A stretch of DNA of 64,000 nucleotides from JAJXWB01 sp037044955 (lineage in GTDB: Bacteria > Pseudomonadota > Alphaproteobacteria > Rhizobiales > Beijerinckiaceae): assembly GCA_037044955.1 (NCBI GenBank), contig JBAOHX010000002.1:186001-250000 (forward strand). The letters run 5' to 3'. The notes beneath the pieces are model-generated. The model ran no database searches and was not told the DNA's origin. It was given only the letters and a program-made list of their open reading frames with translations. Shown here one piece after another: positions 8,192 through 18,097 of the stretch. A program made the translations under genes and the position numbers. Position 1 is the stretch's first letter. Each line of letters begins with the position of its first letter.

Positions 8192-8706
8192 GCGCGACGC
8201 CCATTCTGTTGCGCGCCGAGACTGCGCAGGAAATCGAGGGCGAAGCGGCCGGGCGGCCCGAACATGCCGGCGGCCTGTCCGGCGATCGAGCCATCGACAT
8301 TGTCGAGCGCGTTGCGCAGGCACACGACCGCTTCGATGTTGCCGGAAACGTCGATGCCGCGCGAGAAGAACATGGCGTCGCCGTCCTCGTCGCAGTCGAC
8401 GAGATGCAGCAGGTCGAGAAACTTCCCGGCGATGCGCGCCTCATGCGGCGGCAGCGCCGAGCGCGCGCTGGCGAAGAATTCGGGGCGATCCGGATTGGGC
8501 CGCAGCACCAGCGCGAACGGCATGTTGACGGGGTCGATGACGAAGGTGGCGCTGCGATGCGGCCCGAGACGATCGAACATGTCGGGTTCGTTCGCCGCGA
8601 TCCGCCGCACGACGCGCGCGAGCAGGGGCTGCAGCAGGAAGAGCGGCAGGGGCGGCTCGAACCGCAGCGGCGCGAACTTGTCGACGCGCGTGGAGGTGGT
8701 TTCCAT
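8188..8706 (-). CDS. ubiT: Ubiquinone biosynthesis accessory factor UbiT (SCP2 sterol-carrier domain)
   Basis: The 172-residue protein (start METTSTRVDKFAPLR at 8706) has the SCP2-like lipid-binding fold: PEFFASARSALPPHEARIAGKF and GIDVSGNIEAVVCLRNALDN are typical of the YhbT/UbiT family. UbiT binds isoprenoid quinone precursors and replaces UbiJ when ubiquinone is made without oxygen. Gene order ubiT-ubiU-ubiV, with ATGA coupling to ubiU, supports the call strongly. The same frame stays open upstream to 8841, but that part runs through the FNR-like site and a repeat, so the ATG at 8706 is preferred. Confidence 0.88.
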   Translation of the reverse strand: METTSTRVDKFAPLRFEPPLPLFLLQPLLARVVRRIAANEPDMFDRLGPHRSATFVIDPVNMPFALVLRPNPDRPEFFASARSALPPHEARIAGKFLDLLHLVDCDEDGDAMFFSRGIDVSGNIEAVVCLRNALDNVDGSIAGQAAGMFGPPGRFALDFLRSLGAQQNGRRA

Positions 8707-8742
8707 GAAGCCAGCATCTAGCATGCGAGATGCGCCGACCAC

Positions 8743-8756
8743 TTGATGTGAGACAA
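8743..8756 (-). promoter_or_regulatory. FNR/FixK-like box upstream of ubiTUV
   Basis: On the minus strand the site reads TTGTC-TCAC-ATCAA, matching eight of ten positions of the anaerobox TTGAT-N4-ATCAA with one perfect half. It ends 36 bases before the ubiT ATG, a normal place for an activator site. FNR or FixK control would suit genes for ubiquinone synthesis without oxygen. The match is imperfect and no transcript data are available. Confidence 0.5.
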
Positions 8757-8794
8757 GCGTCGGGCCGGACCCGGCAGGGGGCTCGACCAATGCG

Positions 8795-8907
8795 CCGTCA
8801 TGCCCGGCCTTGTGCCGGGCATCCACGCCGAGACGCTTCATCAGTGTCGTCAGTTCGGCCGCAATCGATCCGCATGGATGGCCGGGACAAGCCCGGCCAT
8901 GACGGCG
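8795..8907. repeat. Paired inverted REP-like palindromes (BIME-like)
   Basis: Two palindromic units face each other, 8795-8826 and 8876-8907. Read in the same direction they share GCCGTCATG, a CTTGT loop and CATCCA, and differ at four bases. The four differences form two complementary pairs, so both stems stay perfect: ATGCCCGGC/GCCGGGCAT in one and ATGGCCGGG/CCCGGCCAT in the other. They lie between the end of rpoD and the ubiT promoter. Confidence 0.75.
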
Positions 8908-10911
<2,004 letters not shown>

Positions 10912-11039
10912 CAAGTTCACTCCGAACCCGCTGTGGGGCGCGCCCGGCGCGTCCGCATCCGCGCCAGCGCATGTCGCGCCTGAAGACGGCCGCGCCGCCC
11001 GATTGATTCGCTTGTGTCGCGAAAATCGCAGGCCGGCGC

Positions 11040-11074
11040 CTAACCGCTTCTTAACCAAGGACGCAATTGCGTCC
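11040..11074. promoter_or_regulatory. CtrA-like box and 16-bp palindrome upstream of rpoD
   Basis: CTAA-N7-TTAAC (11040-11055) differs by one base from the CtrA consensus TTAA-N7-TTAAC. Next to it, 11059-11074 is the perfect palindrome GGACGCAATTGCGTCC. Both lie in the 235-base gap between dnaG and rpoD, about 130-160 bases before the rpoD start. Function is inferred only from sequence. Confidence 0.3.
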
Positions 11075-11146
11075 GAAAATATCCTGCGACCAATCCAGCG
11101 CGCGAAGCAGCCAAACGCCTGCCGGCGCGGGCCTCGAATCTCTCGC

Positions 11147-13052
11147 TCACAATTCTTTCGACGAGCGTCCTGAGGGCGTCCCGAAACCTTCGATGACCGC
11201 CTCCGCCCCGTCCAACGTGGAGAGCTGACCTTGTATGTCCTGCAACCGCGCGAGATTGCGGTCGGTCGCATCCTCCGCCAAGGCGGTCTCTGCGGCGACC
11301 AATTCCCTATGTAACGCCTTGGTCCTGCGATGCAAGGCCAGAGCCTGATTGAGCGCGTGGCGCGCGTCGGACACGTCCGCCGAGGGCCGTACCGACCAGA
11401 GGGTGGAGATCGCGGCCATGGCGTCCAGCCGGTCCAGGACCGGCCGCAAGCCCGCCGCCTCGACCTCGGCCCTGAGGTCGGCCGCCGCCTCGCCTGCGCT
11501 CGCCGCGGACAGGACGAAATCGCGGAGCCGGGCGAGGTCGGCATTGCCGAATTCGAGGGCGGCCAGTTCCTCCGGCTGTTCCACCGCGAGATCCGGGTGG
11601 TTGCAAATCAGCAACAAAATCAAAGCCTCGCGCGGCGCGATGGCCTTGGGGCCGCCGGCGAAGAGGCTGGAGCGGGCGAGCGCGGGGCTGGCCGTGAGCG
11701 GCGCCGCCTGCTGGCGCCAGCCGCCGCCCTGCGCGCCTCTGGCGCGCGGCTCCCATCGCCGGCCCTCGTTGCGGGCGCGATCGCGGCCGAACAGGGCGGA
11801 GACGCGCTGGGAAAATTCCTCGCGGTAGTGGCGGCGCAGGTTGTCGTCGGCGATCGCCTGCAGGGACTGGAAGGCCCGCGCCTCGAAAGAGGCCCGGCGC
11901 TCCGGCGTATCGAGGGGCTGGGCCTCGATTTCGCGCTGCCAGAGGACATCGGCCAGCGGCCGGGCTTCGGAAATGACCGCCTCCACGGCGGCGGGCCCGG
12001 CCGAGCGGACGAGGTCGTCGGGGTCCTGCCCGTCCGGCAGGAAGGCGAAACGCAGCGATCGGCCGGGCCCGATCAGAGGAAGCGCCGTCTCTATCGCCCG
12101 AAAAGCGGCCTTGCGGCCGGCGCGGTCGCCGTCGAAGCACAGGATCGGCTCCTCGGCCATCGCCCAGAGCAATTGCACCTGTTCCGGCGTCATGGCGGTG
12201 CCGAGCGGCGCGACCGTATCGGGGAAGCCGGCGGTGTGCATGGCGATGACGTCGACATAGCCCTCGACCGCGATCACGCGGTTCGACTTGTGCGCGGCGG
12301 CGCGGGCGCGGTGGTGGTTGTAGAGGCAATGGCCCTTGTGAAAGAGCGGGGTCTCCGGCGAATTCAGGTATTTTGCCTGCGCTTCCTTATCGAGCGCGCG
12401 GCCGCCAAAAGCGATGACGCGGCCGGAGCGGTCGCAGATCGGGAACATCACGCGATCGCGAAAACGGTCGTAAGGGACGGCGATATCCTCGCCGTGCACC
12501 AGCAGGCCCGCCTCGATCATGGTCGGGCCGTCGACGTCCTTGCCCGCCAGAAAATCGCGCAGCGCGAATTTTTCGCGCGGCGCGTAGCCGAGGCGGAATT
12601 CCTTCTGCAGGGCGGGCCCGAGGCCGCGGTCGGCGAGATAGCCGCGCGCGCGCGCGCCTTCGGGCGCCTGCAGCCGGCTCTCGAACCAGCGGGCGGCGAG
12701 TTCCAGCGCCTCCTGCGCCGAGGCGCGGCGTTTTTCGCGCGCTTCCTCCTCGGCCGTCATTTTCGGCAGGGCGAGGCCGGCGTCGGCGGCCAGCCGCTCG
12801 ACCGCCTCGGGAAAGGTCACCCCCTCCGTCTCCATGACGAAATCGAAGATGTTGCCGTTCTTTCCCGCCGAAAAATCGAAGAAACGGGCCTTCTGGTCGT
12901 TGACATAGAAGGACGGGCGTCTTCTCGGCGGTGAAGGGCGACAGGCCCCGCCATTCCCGGCCTTCCTTCTTCAGGCGCACGCGCCGGCCCGCCACCTGCG
13001 ACATCGGCAGGCGGGCCTTGATCTCCTCCAGAAAGCTCGGCGGAAAACGCAT
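11147..13052 (-). CDS. dnaG: DNA primase DnaG (one-base frameshift near 12915-12917)
   Basis: The gene starts at 13052 (MRFPPSFLEEIKARLPMSQV) and would give about 634 residues. After GLSPFTAEKTP the frame breaks: one extra base in a GGG run (12915-12917, plus strand) must be removed to read on into SFYVNDQKARFFDFSAGK and METEGVTFPEAVERL. The toprim core is intact (VIAVEGYVDVIAMH, LCFDGDRAGRKAA). The N-terminal zinc-ribbon region lacks the usual Cys/His ligands. Primase makes RNA primers at the replication fork and is essential, so a sequencing error is more likely than decay. It precedes rpoD. Confidence 0.9.
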
Positions 13053-13063
13053 GGTCCCTTTTC

Positions 13064-13090
13064 GCGCAAAGATTGCGCTGTCCCTATATA
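13064..13090. promoter_or_regulatory. Inverted repeat and TATATA element between dnaG and panB
   Basis: GCGCAA-AGA-TTGCGC (13064-13078) is a perfect 6-bp inverted repeat. TATATA (13085-13090) follows seven bases later, 60 bases before the panB ATG, and could be its -10. The divergent genes dnaG and panB share this 97-base gap. A regulator is not identified. Confidence 0.3.
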
Positions 13091-13149
13091 ACAGCAGCAA
13101 GGCGAGGGGCGCCGGTCGTCCCCGCTTTCAACAGGCCGAGGGAACAAAT

Positions 13150-13953
13150 ATGCGCAGCGCCGCCCGATTTTTCGAGATGAAGCAGAGGGCAGAGAAGATC
13201 GCCATGCTGACGGCATACGACGCGCCGACGGCGCGCGCGCAGGCGGCGGCTGGCGTCGATGTCATCCTCGTCGGCGACAGCGTCGGCACCAATATGCTGG
13301 GCTATGCGAGCGAGCGCGAGGTGCAGCTCGCCGACATCGCCCACCATACGCGCGCGGTGCGGCGCGGCGCGCCGGACATGTTCGTGATCTCGGACCTGCC
13401 GTATGCGACCTACCGGAGCCCGCAAGAGGCGCTCGCCAACGCCAGGATCCTGGTCGAGGCCGGCGCTGACATGGTGAAGTTCGAGGGGCCGCTGCCGGAG
13501 ATCGTGCGGGCCATCAAGGGCGCGGGCATAGCGGTGTGCTGCCATCTCGGCCTCGAGCCGCAGAATCACGAGGAAAAGCGGCTGAAGGGCAAGACGGCGG
13601 CGGAAGCCCGCAAGCTGGTCGAGGATTCGAAGGCGCTGGATGCGGCCGGCATGGACATGCTGGTGCTGGAAGTGATTCCCGAAGACGTGGCGGATGTCGT
13701 GACGAAGGCGATCAAGGCGCCGACGATCGGCATCGGCGGCGGGCGCAAGACCGACGGGCAGGTGCTTGTCATCGTCGACGTGCTCGGCTTCACCGACGCC
13801 AATTTCAAGCACAACAAGCGCTATGCCGAGGTCGGCGCGGCCATGCGGCAGGCCGCCGGCGCCTATGTGGCGGACGTGAAGTCCGGCGCGTTTCCTGCCG
13901 AAGCCAACGCCTTCAAGATGCCGAAGGAGGAGCGGGAGGCGTTTCTGGGATAA
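13150..13953 (+). CDS. panB: 3-methyl-2-oxobutanoate hydroxymethyltransferase PanB
   Basis: The 267-residue protein (MRSAARFFEMKQRAEKIAML) has the family motifs TAYDAPTA, VGDSVGTNMLGY, the metal and substrate segment ISDLPYATY, VKFEGP, CCHLGLEPQ and TIGIGGGRKTDGQVLVI. PanB transfers a hydroxymethyl group from methylene-tetrahydrofolate to 2-oxoisovalerate, the first committed step of pantothenate and so of coenzyme A synthesis. Its start at 13150 is preceded by GAGGGAAC. No panC or panD is in the window. The toxin-antitoxin pair begins about 50 bases after its stop, and the AT-rich palindrome before that pair starts four bases after the stop codon. Confidence 0.96.
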   Translation: MRSAARFFEMKQRAEKIAMLTAYDAPTARAQAAAGVDVILVGDSVGTNMLGYASEREVQLADIAHHTRAVRRGAPDMFVISDLPYATYRSPQEALANARILVEAGADMVKFEGPLPEIVRAIKGAGIAVCCHLGLEPQNHEEKRLKGKTAAEARKLVEDSKALDAAGMDMLVLEVIPEDVADVVTKAIKAPTIGIGGGRKTDGQVLVIVDVLGFTDANFKHNKRYAEVGAAMRQAAGAYVADVKSGAFPAEANAFKMPKEEREAFLG

Positions 13954-13956
13954 TAT

Positions 13957-13972
13957 TTTTGTATATACAAAA
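13957..13972. promoter_or_regulatory. AT-rich perfect palindrome, candidate brnTA operator
   Basis: TTTTGTATATACAAAA is a perfect 16-bp palindrome four bases after the panB stop and about 30 bases before brnT. Its pure AT character stands out in this GC-rich sequence. BrnTA-type toxin-antitoxin operons repress themselves by binding palindromes at their promoter, so this is the probable operator. Confidence 0.6.
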
Positions 13973-14004
13973 TAATCGACATGCGCTCGCGTTTCGAGTA
14001 ATTG

Positions 14005-14271
14005 ATGATCGTCACGTGGGACGAGGCCAAGCGACTGGCGAATATCGCCAAGCATGGCTTGGACTTTGCCAAGTTGACACTTGAGTTTTTCGAGAGGTCG
14101 CTGGTTATTCCGGCGCGGTCGCCGCGTTTCAAGGCGATCGGGCATCTCGGCGCCGAACTCCACGTCGTGGTGTTCGCGCCGCTGGGATCCGAAGCGGTCG
14201 CCGTTATCTCGATGCGGGCGGCAAGCAAGAACGAAAGGACGCTTTTCAATGACCGGCAAGCGGACCTCTAA
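14005..14271 (+). CDS. brnT: BrnT-family toxin (DUF497, RelE-fold RNase)
   Basis: The 88-residue protein starts MIVTWDEAKRLANIAKHGLD, the standard opening of BrnT toxins (WDexKrxxNxxKHGxdF), then EFFERSLVIPARSPRF, LHVVVFAPLGSEAVAVISMR and a C-terminal RAASKNERTLFN. The basic and aromatic residues of the family's ribosome-independent RNase site (WDEAK, KHG, and the R-K-E-R end) are recognisable. A TTG sits just before the ATG and could also serve as start. The gene overlaps brnA by 23 bases. BrnT cleaves mRNA and stops growth under stress unless bound by BrnA. Confidence 0.85.
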   Translation: MIVTWDEAKRLANIAKHGLDFAKLTLEFFERSLVIPARSPRFKAIGHLGAELHVVVFAPLGSEAVAVISMRAASKNERTLFNDRQADL

Positions 14272-14560
14272 TCAGCCGCCTGCATCGCAAGCGAGGCGGG
14301 GCTATACGCGCGCCGACCTGATCGACGTCTCTGACACTCCTGAAATCTCGCCAGAAGAGATGGCCGCCGCGAGGCCATTCTCCGAGGCGTTTCCGGGTCT
14401 CGCCGAAAGCATCAGGCGTGGGCGGGGCAAGCAGAAAGCGCCGACCAAACAGTTGATCAGCATCCGGCTCGACAAGTCGGTGGTCGACGCTTTCAAGGCG
14501 ACGGGGGATGGCTGGCAAGGCCGGATCAACGAGGCTTTGCGCAAGATCGCGCCCAAGTAG
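14249..14560 (+). CDS. brnA: BrnA-family antitoxin
   Basis: The 103-residue protein (MTGKRTSNQPPASQARRGYT) has an N-terminal toxin-binding part rich in charged residues (ISPEEMAAARPFSEAFPGLA) and a C-terminal ribbon-helix-helix-like DNA-binding part (KQLISIRLDKSVVDAFKATG and WQGRINEALRKIA). The start at 14249 overlaps brnT by 23 bases, as is usual for this operon, in the order toxin then antitoxin. BrnA neutralises BrnT and represses the operon, probably through the palindrome at 13957-13972. Confidence 0.85.
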   Translation: MTGKRTSNQPPASQARRGYTRADLIDVSDTPEISPEEMAAARPFSEAFPGLAESIRRGRGKQKAPTKQLISIRLDKSVVDAFKATGDGWQGRINEALRKIAPK

Positions 14561-14570
14561 CCGCGCTCAT

Positions 14571-14599
14571 TTGCCACCCGCCGGGCTTTCGCCTATAAG
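14571..14599 (+). promoter_or_regulatory. Sigma-70 promoter of rplY
   Basis: TTGCCA (14571-14576) and TATAAG (14594-14599) are separated by exactly 17 bases. They lie directly after brnA and about 120 bases upstream of the rplY ATG, which implies a leader of roughly 110 bases. Confidence 0.65.
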
Positions 14600-14656
14600 C
14601 CGCCGCGCGCCCGTTTCCGACACCCCTGGAGGCGTGGGCGCGATTGTCTGCGCAAA

Positions 14657-14688
14657 GGCCTCTCCGAAAAGAGCTAACTTTTCGGGCC
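14657..14688 (+). promoter_or_regulatory. Stem-loop in the rplY leader
   Basis: CCGAAAAG (14664-14671) pairs with CTTTTCGG (14678-14685) around the loop AGCTAA, extended by GGC/GCC outside. It ends about 30 bases before the rplY start. Ribosomal protein leaders often carry autoregulatory folds, but this one is not a known class to me. Confidence 0.35.
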
Positions 14689-14717
14689 TGTGCGTACCCA
14701 CATTAAAGGACTGAACG

Positions 14718-15375
14718 ATGGCCGAGACGAAGACTCTCGCGGCCTCGGTCCGCAGCGGGACCGGCAAGGGGGCCGCCCGCAGCGTACGCCGAGAAGGCCG
14801 CATTCCCGCAGTGATCTATGGCGGCGGCGAAGCCGCCCAGCCGATCTCGCTGGACCGCAAGACCGCCACCCAGCTCATCTACGCCGGTCACTTCCTGACG
14901 ACGATCTTCGAGATCGACGTGGACGGCAAGAAGGAGCGCGCCATTCCGCGCGACTACCAGCTCGATCCCGTGAAGGACACGGTGCAGCACGTCGACTTCC
15001 TGCGCCTGAAGGCGGGCTCGCGCCTGCGCGTGGACGTGCCGGTGCATTTCATCAACGTCGAAACCGCGCCGGGCATCAAGCGCGGCGGCTCGGTCAACAT
15101 CGTGCGCCACACGGTCGAGATGTTCGTGCCGGCCGACAACATCCCGGAATTCCTGACCGCGGATCTCGACGGGCTACGACTTCAACGACTCCCTGCACAT
15201 TTCGGCGATCGCGCTGCCGGAAGGCTGCAAGCCGACGATCACCGACCGCGACTTCACCATCGCGACGATCGCGCCGCCGGCCGTCGAGAAGGAAGTCGCG
15301 CCGGCCGCCGCCGCGCCCGCGGCTGCGCCCGCCGCCGCCAAGGCCGCGCCGGCCAAGGACGAAAAGAAGAAGTAA
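14718..15375 (+). CDS. rplY: 50S ribosomal protein L25 / general stress protein CTC (one-base frameshift at 15171-15173)
   Basis: The protein opens MAETKTLAASVRSGTGKGAA and has the L25 RNA-binding domain (RREGRIPAVIYGG, FLTTIFEIDVDGKKERAIPR, VQHVDFLRL) followed by the C-terminal TL5-type beta domain. After LTADLDG the frame breaks at a GGG (15171-15173). Dropping one G gives YDFNDSLHISAIALPEGCKP and a normal Ala/Pro/Lys-rich tail to the stop at 15375 (about 218 residues). L25 binds 5S rRNA. The break is most likely a sequence error. It has its own promoter and is followed by a clear terminator. Confidence 0.93.
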
Positions 15376-15400
15376 GCCCCTCCGGCTTGCCCCGTTTCAG

Positions 15401-15439
15401 GCCCGGCGCGATCGCGACAGCGGTTTCGCCGGGCTTTTT
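15401..15439 (+). terminator. Rho-independent terminator after rplY
   Basis: GCCCGGCG (15401-15408) pairs with CGCCGGGC (15427-15434) and is followed by TTTTT (15435-15439). The loop is 18 bases. It lies between the rplY stop and the pth start, so pth may depend on read-through or its own promoter. Confidence 0.75.
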
Positions 15440-15461
15440 CATGTGACCTGCAGGCGCAGCG

Positions 15462-16071
15462 ATGCTTCTCTTCGTCGGGCTCGGCAATCCCGGCCGGCAA
15501 TATGCCGGCAATCGCCACAACATCGGCTTCATGGCGGTCGAACAGATCGCGCGCGCGCATGATTTCGCGCCGTTCCGCGCGCGCTTCCAGGGCCGCGTGA
15601 GCGAGGGACAGGTCGGCGGCGAGCGCATCATCCTGCTCGAGCCCGCAACCTACATGAACGAATCCGGCCGCGCGGTGGGCGAAGCCGCGCGCTTCTACAA
15701 GCTCGGCCTCGAAGATATCGTCGTCTTCCACGACGAGCTCGATCTGGCGCCGGGCAAGTGCCGCGTGAAAATCGGCGGCGGGGCTGCGGGCCACAACGGC
15801 CTGCGCTCGATCGACGCGCATATGGGCAAGGACTACAAGCGCATACGCCTCGGCATCGGGCATCCCGGCGACAAGAATCTGGTCCATTCCTACGTGCTGA
15901 ACGATTTCGCCAAGTCGGAAGAAGGCTGGGTCGAGACGCTCTGCGATGTCGGTGGCGCGCAACGCGGCGCTGATCGCCAAGGGCGACGACGCCAGTTTCC
16001 AGAACAAGGTGCATCTGGCGATGGAGGCCGCAGGCTTCGCCGACGTGAAGCGGGTGGGGGAGAAGCCGTAG
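15462..16071 (+). CDS. pth: Peptidyl-tRNA hydrolase Pth (one-base frameshift near 15948)
   Basis: MLLFVGLGNPGRQYAGNRHN contains the Asn and the catalytic His of the NxxHNxG-type motif (NRHNIGF). PATYMNESGRAV, VFHDELDLAPG and GGGAAGHNGLRSI complete the active site. Around VETLCD one extra base (near 15948) shifts the frame. Removing it gives SVARNAALIAKGDDASFQNK and the natural stop TAG at 16069-16071 (about 202 residues). Pth releases tRNA from stalled peptidyl-tRNA and is essential, so a sequence error is likely. rplY-pth is the usual gene order in alphaproteobacteria. Confidence 0.94.
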
Positions 16072-16073
16072 TT

Positions 16074-16157
16074 GTCATCCCCGCGAAAGCGGGGATCCAG
16101 GGCTACGAGCGCAATGTTTCGTCATCGACTCTGGGTCCCCGCTTTCGCGGGGACGAC
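16074..16157. repeat. Paired inverted REP-like palindromes after pth
   Basis: The left unit starts GTCATCCCCGCGAAAGCGGG (16074 onwards) and the right unit (about 16129-16157) is the same motif inverted, ending GGACGAC. Each is a hairpin with a CCCCGC/GCGGGG stem and AAAG or CTTT loop. They sit between the convergent ends of pth and the SMP-30 gene. Confidence 0.75.
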
Positions 16158-16168
16158 GAAGGCTCGTC

Positions 16169-17095
16169 TCAAGAAAAATTCAGCTTCAGCCCCGGCCGCG
16201 GCCACTCGAACGACACGAGCCTGCCGGTCGACGACAGGGTGACGTAGGCGGTGCGCAGATCGGGGCCGCCGAAGCAGATGTTGGTCGTCATGTAGTCGGG
16301 CATGGGCACATGTTCGACGGATTTGCCGTCCGGCGACATGATCGTGATGCCGCCGTTCATCAGCGTGGCGACGCAGACATTGCCGGCGCCGTCGACGGCC
16401 AATGAATCGAACAGTTGAAAGCCCGGCACGCCGGCCAGAAGTTGGCCGCCGGCCGCCGCATGGCCCATCTGCTTCGCAGCGAGCTTGCCCGGACCTTCGA
16501 GGTCCCATTTCCACACGCGGCCGGTCTGCGTTTCGGCGGCGTAGAGCGTCTTCTCGTCGGGCGAGAGGCCGACGCCGTTCGGCGTCATCATCGGATAGAT
16601 GGCTTCGGTGATGAAGGAGCCGTCCGCCTTGGCGTAATAGAGCCCGCCGCGATCCATGTCGCGCGCGCGGCCCTTGCCGAGATCGGTGAACCAGAAGCCG
16701 CCCGTGCGGTCGAAGACGATGTCGTTGGGGCCGCGCAGCTTGCCGTTCTCGGCGCCGTCGTAGATGCGCTCGACCTTGCCGGTCGCAATGTCGATGCGCT
16801 CGATGCGCCCGCCGGAATAATCCTTGGCCTGCGCGATCGGGCGCAGGCCTGTCTCGGGCGTGTCGCGCCATTCGAAGCCGCCGTTGTTGCAGACATACAT
16901 CTTGCCGTCCGGGCCGAGCGCCGCGCCGTTCGGTCCGCCGCCGGGTTCGGCGATCACCTGCACCTTGCCGTCCGGCGTGACGCGCGAGAGCGTGCCGCGC
17001 GCGATCTCGACCAGGATGACCGAGCCGTCGGGCATGGCGACGGGACCTTCGGGAAAGCGAAGGCCCGTGGCGATTTCCTTGATCTTGACCTGCAT
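16169..17095 (-). CDS. SMP-30/gluconolactonase/LRE family protein
   Basis: The 308-residue protein (start MQVKIKEIATGLRFPEGPVA at 17095) is a six-bladed beta-propeller of the SMP-30 type: FPEGP with the metal-binding Glu, GGPNGAALGPDGKMYVCNNG, GPNDIVFDRTGGFWFTD (Asn and Asp ligands) and PNGVGLSPDEKTLYAAET. Members hydrolyse sugar lactones or related esters with a divalent metal. The substrate here cannot be told. No signal peptide is seen from this start. The frame is open upstream to 17191 but without family similarity. Confidence 0.82.
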   Translation of the reverse strand: MQVKIKEIATGLRFPEGPVAMPDGSVILVEIARGTLSRVTPDGKVQVIAEPGGGPNGAALGPDGKMYVCNNGGFEWRDTPETGLRPIAQAKDYSGGRIERIDIATGKVERIYDGAENGKLRGPNDIVFDRTGGFWFTDLGKGRARDMDRGGLYYAKADGSFITEAIYPMMTPNGVGLSPDEKTLYAAETQTGRVWKWDLEGPGKLAAKQMGHAAAGGQLLAGVPGFQLFDSLAVDGAGNVCVATLMNGGITIMSPDGKSVEHVPMPDYMTTNICFGGPDLRTAYVTLSSTGRLVSFEWPRPGLKLNFS

Positions 17096-17218
17096 GCGGC
17101 GCTCCCCGGCGATGTTCCTGTCGACGGCGATTGTGCCGTCGCCGCGAAAAAAGGGGAACTGCGCCCGCGTCGGCGCAGGCATGTCGCGCACGAAGGCTAT
17201 CGCTCCGGCGTCGGTCCG

Positions 17219-18097
17219 TTATCCGACCGGCTTCACGTCGACGCTCACCTTCAGCGTCTGCTTGCCGGAGATGAGAATGACGCCGTCGAGCGGCGCGACG
17301 TCGGCATAGTCGCGGCCGATCGCGATCTCGACGAAATCGTCGTTGATCTGCAGCGCATTCGTCGGATCGAGGCCGAGCCAGCCGGCGGCGGCGCCGCACC
17401 AGACGTTGACCCAGGCGTGCGAGGCGTCGGCGCCTTCGAGCCGTTCCTTGCCTTCGGGCGGAATGGTGCGGATATAGCCGCTGACATAGGCGGCGGGCAG
17501 GCCGAGGCCGCGCAGGCCTGCGATCATGATATGCGCGAAATCCTGGCAGACGCCGCCGCGCGCTTGGAAAGCGTCTGATAGCGGCGTGGAGATCAGCGTC
17601 GCCGACTGATCGTAGCGAAAATCCCTGCGGATGCGCCGCATGAGATCGATCGCGCCGGCAAGGATCGGCTGGCCCGGAGGAAAACTCTGCGCGGCGTAAT
17701 CGGTCGCGGGCTCGTAGAGCGGCACGAGGCGCGTCGGAAAAAGGAAATGCGCGGGCGAGCGCGCGTCGAGCGTATGGACGCCGGCGACTTCGCCCCGCAC
17801 CTCTTCCCATGCAGGCGTGAGATCGGCATGAGGTTGCGGCTCGCGCCGCACCTCGATGCTGGCGAGCGACGTGACGCGCAATTCGCGATGCGCCTCCTCG
17901 ATGCGCACGGTCGTGACGAGATTGCCGAAGAAGTCGGCGCGCGCCATGCGCGAGACGGGCTGCGGCGCAAGCTCGATGCCGCTGTCGAGCACGCGCTGGC
18001 CGCGCCCGTCGCGCGGCGAGAGGCGAAGCGTGCAGAGCGACGACGCCACCGGGGATTCGTAGGAATAGGTCGTGACGTGCCTGATGTCGTAGATCAC
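17219..18097 (-). CDS. Transglutaminase-like cysteine protease family protein
   Basis: This 292-residue protein starts with GTG (MIYDIRHVTTYSYESPVASS) overlapping the stop of the preceding gene as GTGA. The N-terminal beta domain (LRLSPRDGRGQRVLDSGIEL) and the catalytic core are typical: Cys in GGVCQDFAHIMIAGL, His in DASHAWVNVW and Asp in GLDPTNALQ. Such proteins accompany alpha-E and circularly permuted ATP-grasp proteins across bacteria. Their joint function is undetermined; comparative genomics suggests peptide synthesis or protein modification. It is cytoplasmic from its sequence. Confidence 0.88.
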   Translation of the reverse strand: MIYDIRHVTTYSYESPVASSLCTLRLSPRDGRGQRVLDSGIELAPQPVSRMARADFFGNLVTTVRIEEAHRELRVTSLASIEVRREPQPHADLTPAWEEVRGEVAGVHTLDARSPAHFLFPTRLVPLYEPATDYAAQSFPPGQPILAGAIDLMRRIRRDFRYDQSATLISTPLSDAFQARGGVCQDFAHIMIAGLRGLGLPAAYVSGYIRTIPPEGKERLEGADASHAWVNVWCGAAAGWLGLDPTNALQINDDFVEIAIGRDYADVAPLDGVILISGKQTLKVSVDVKPVG

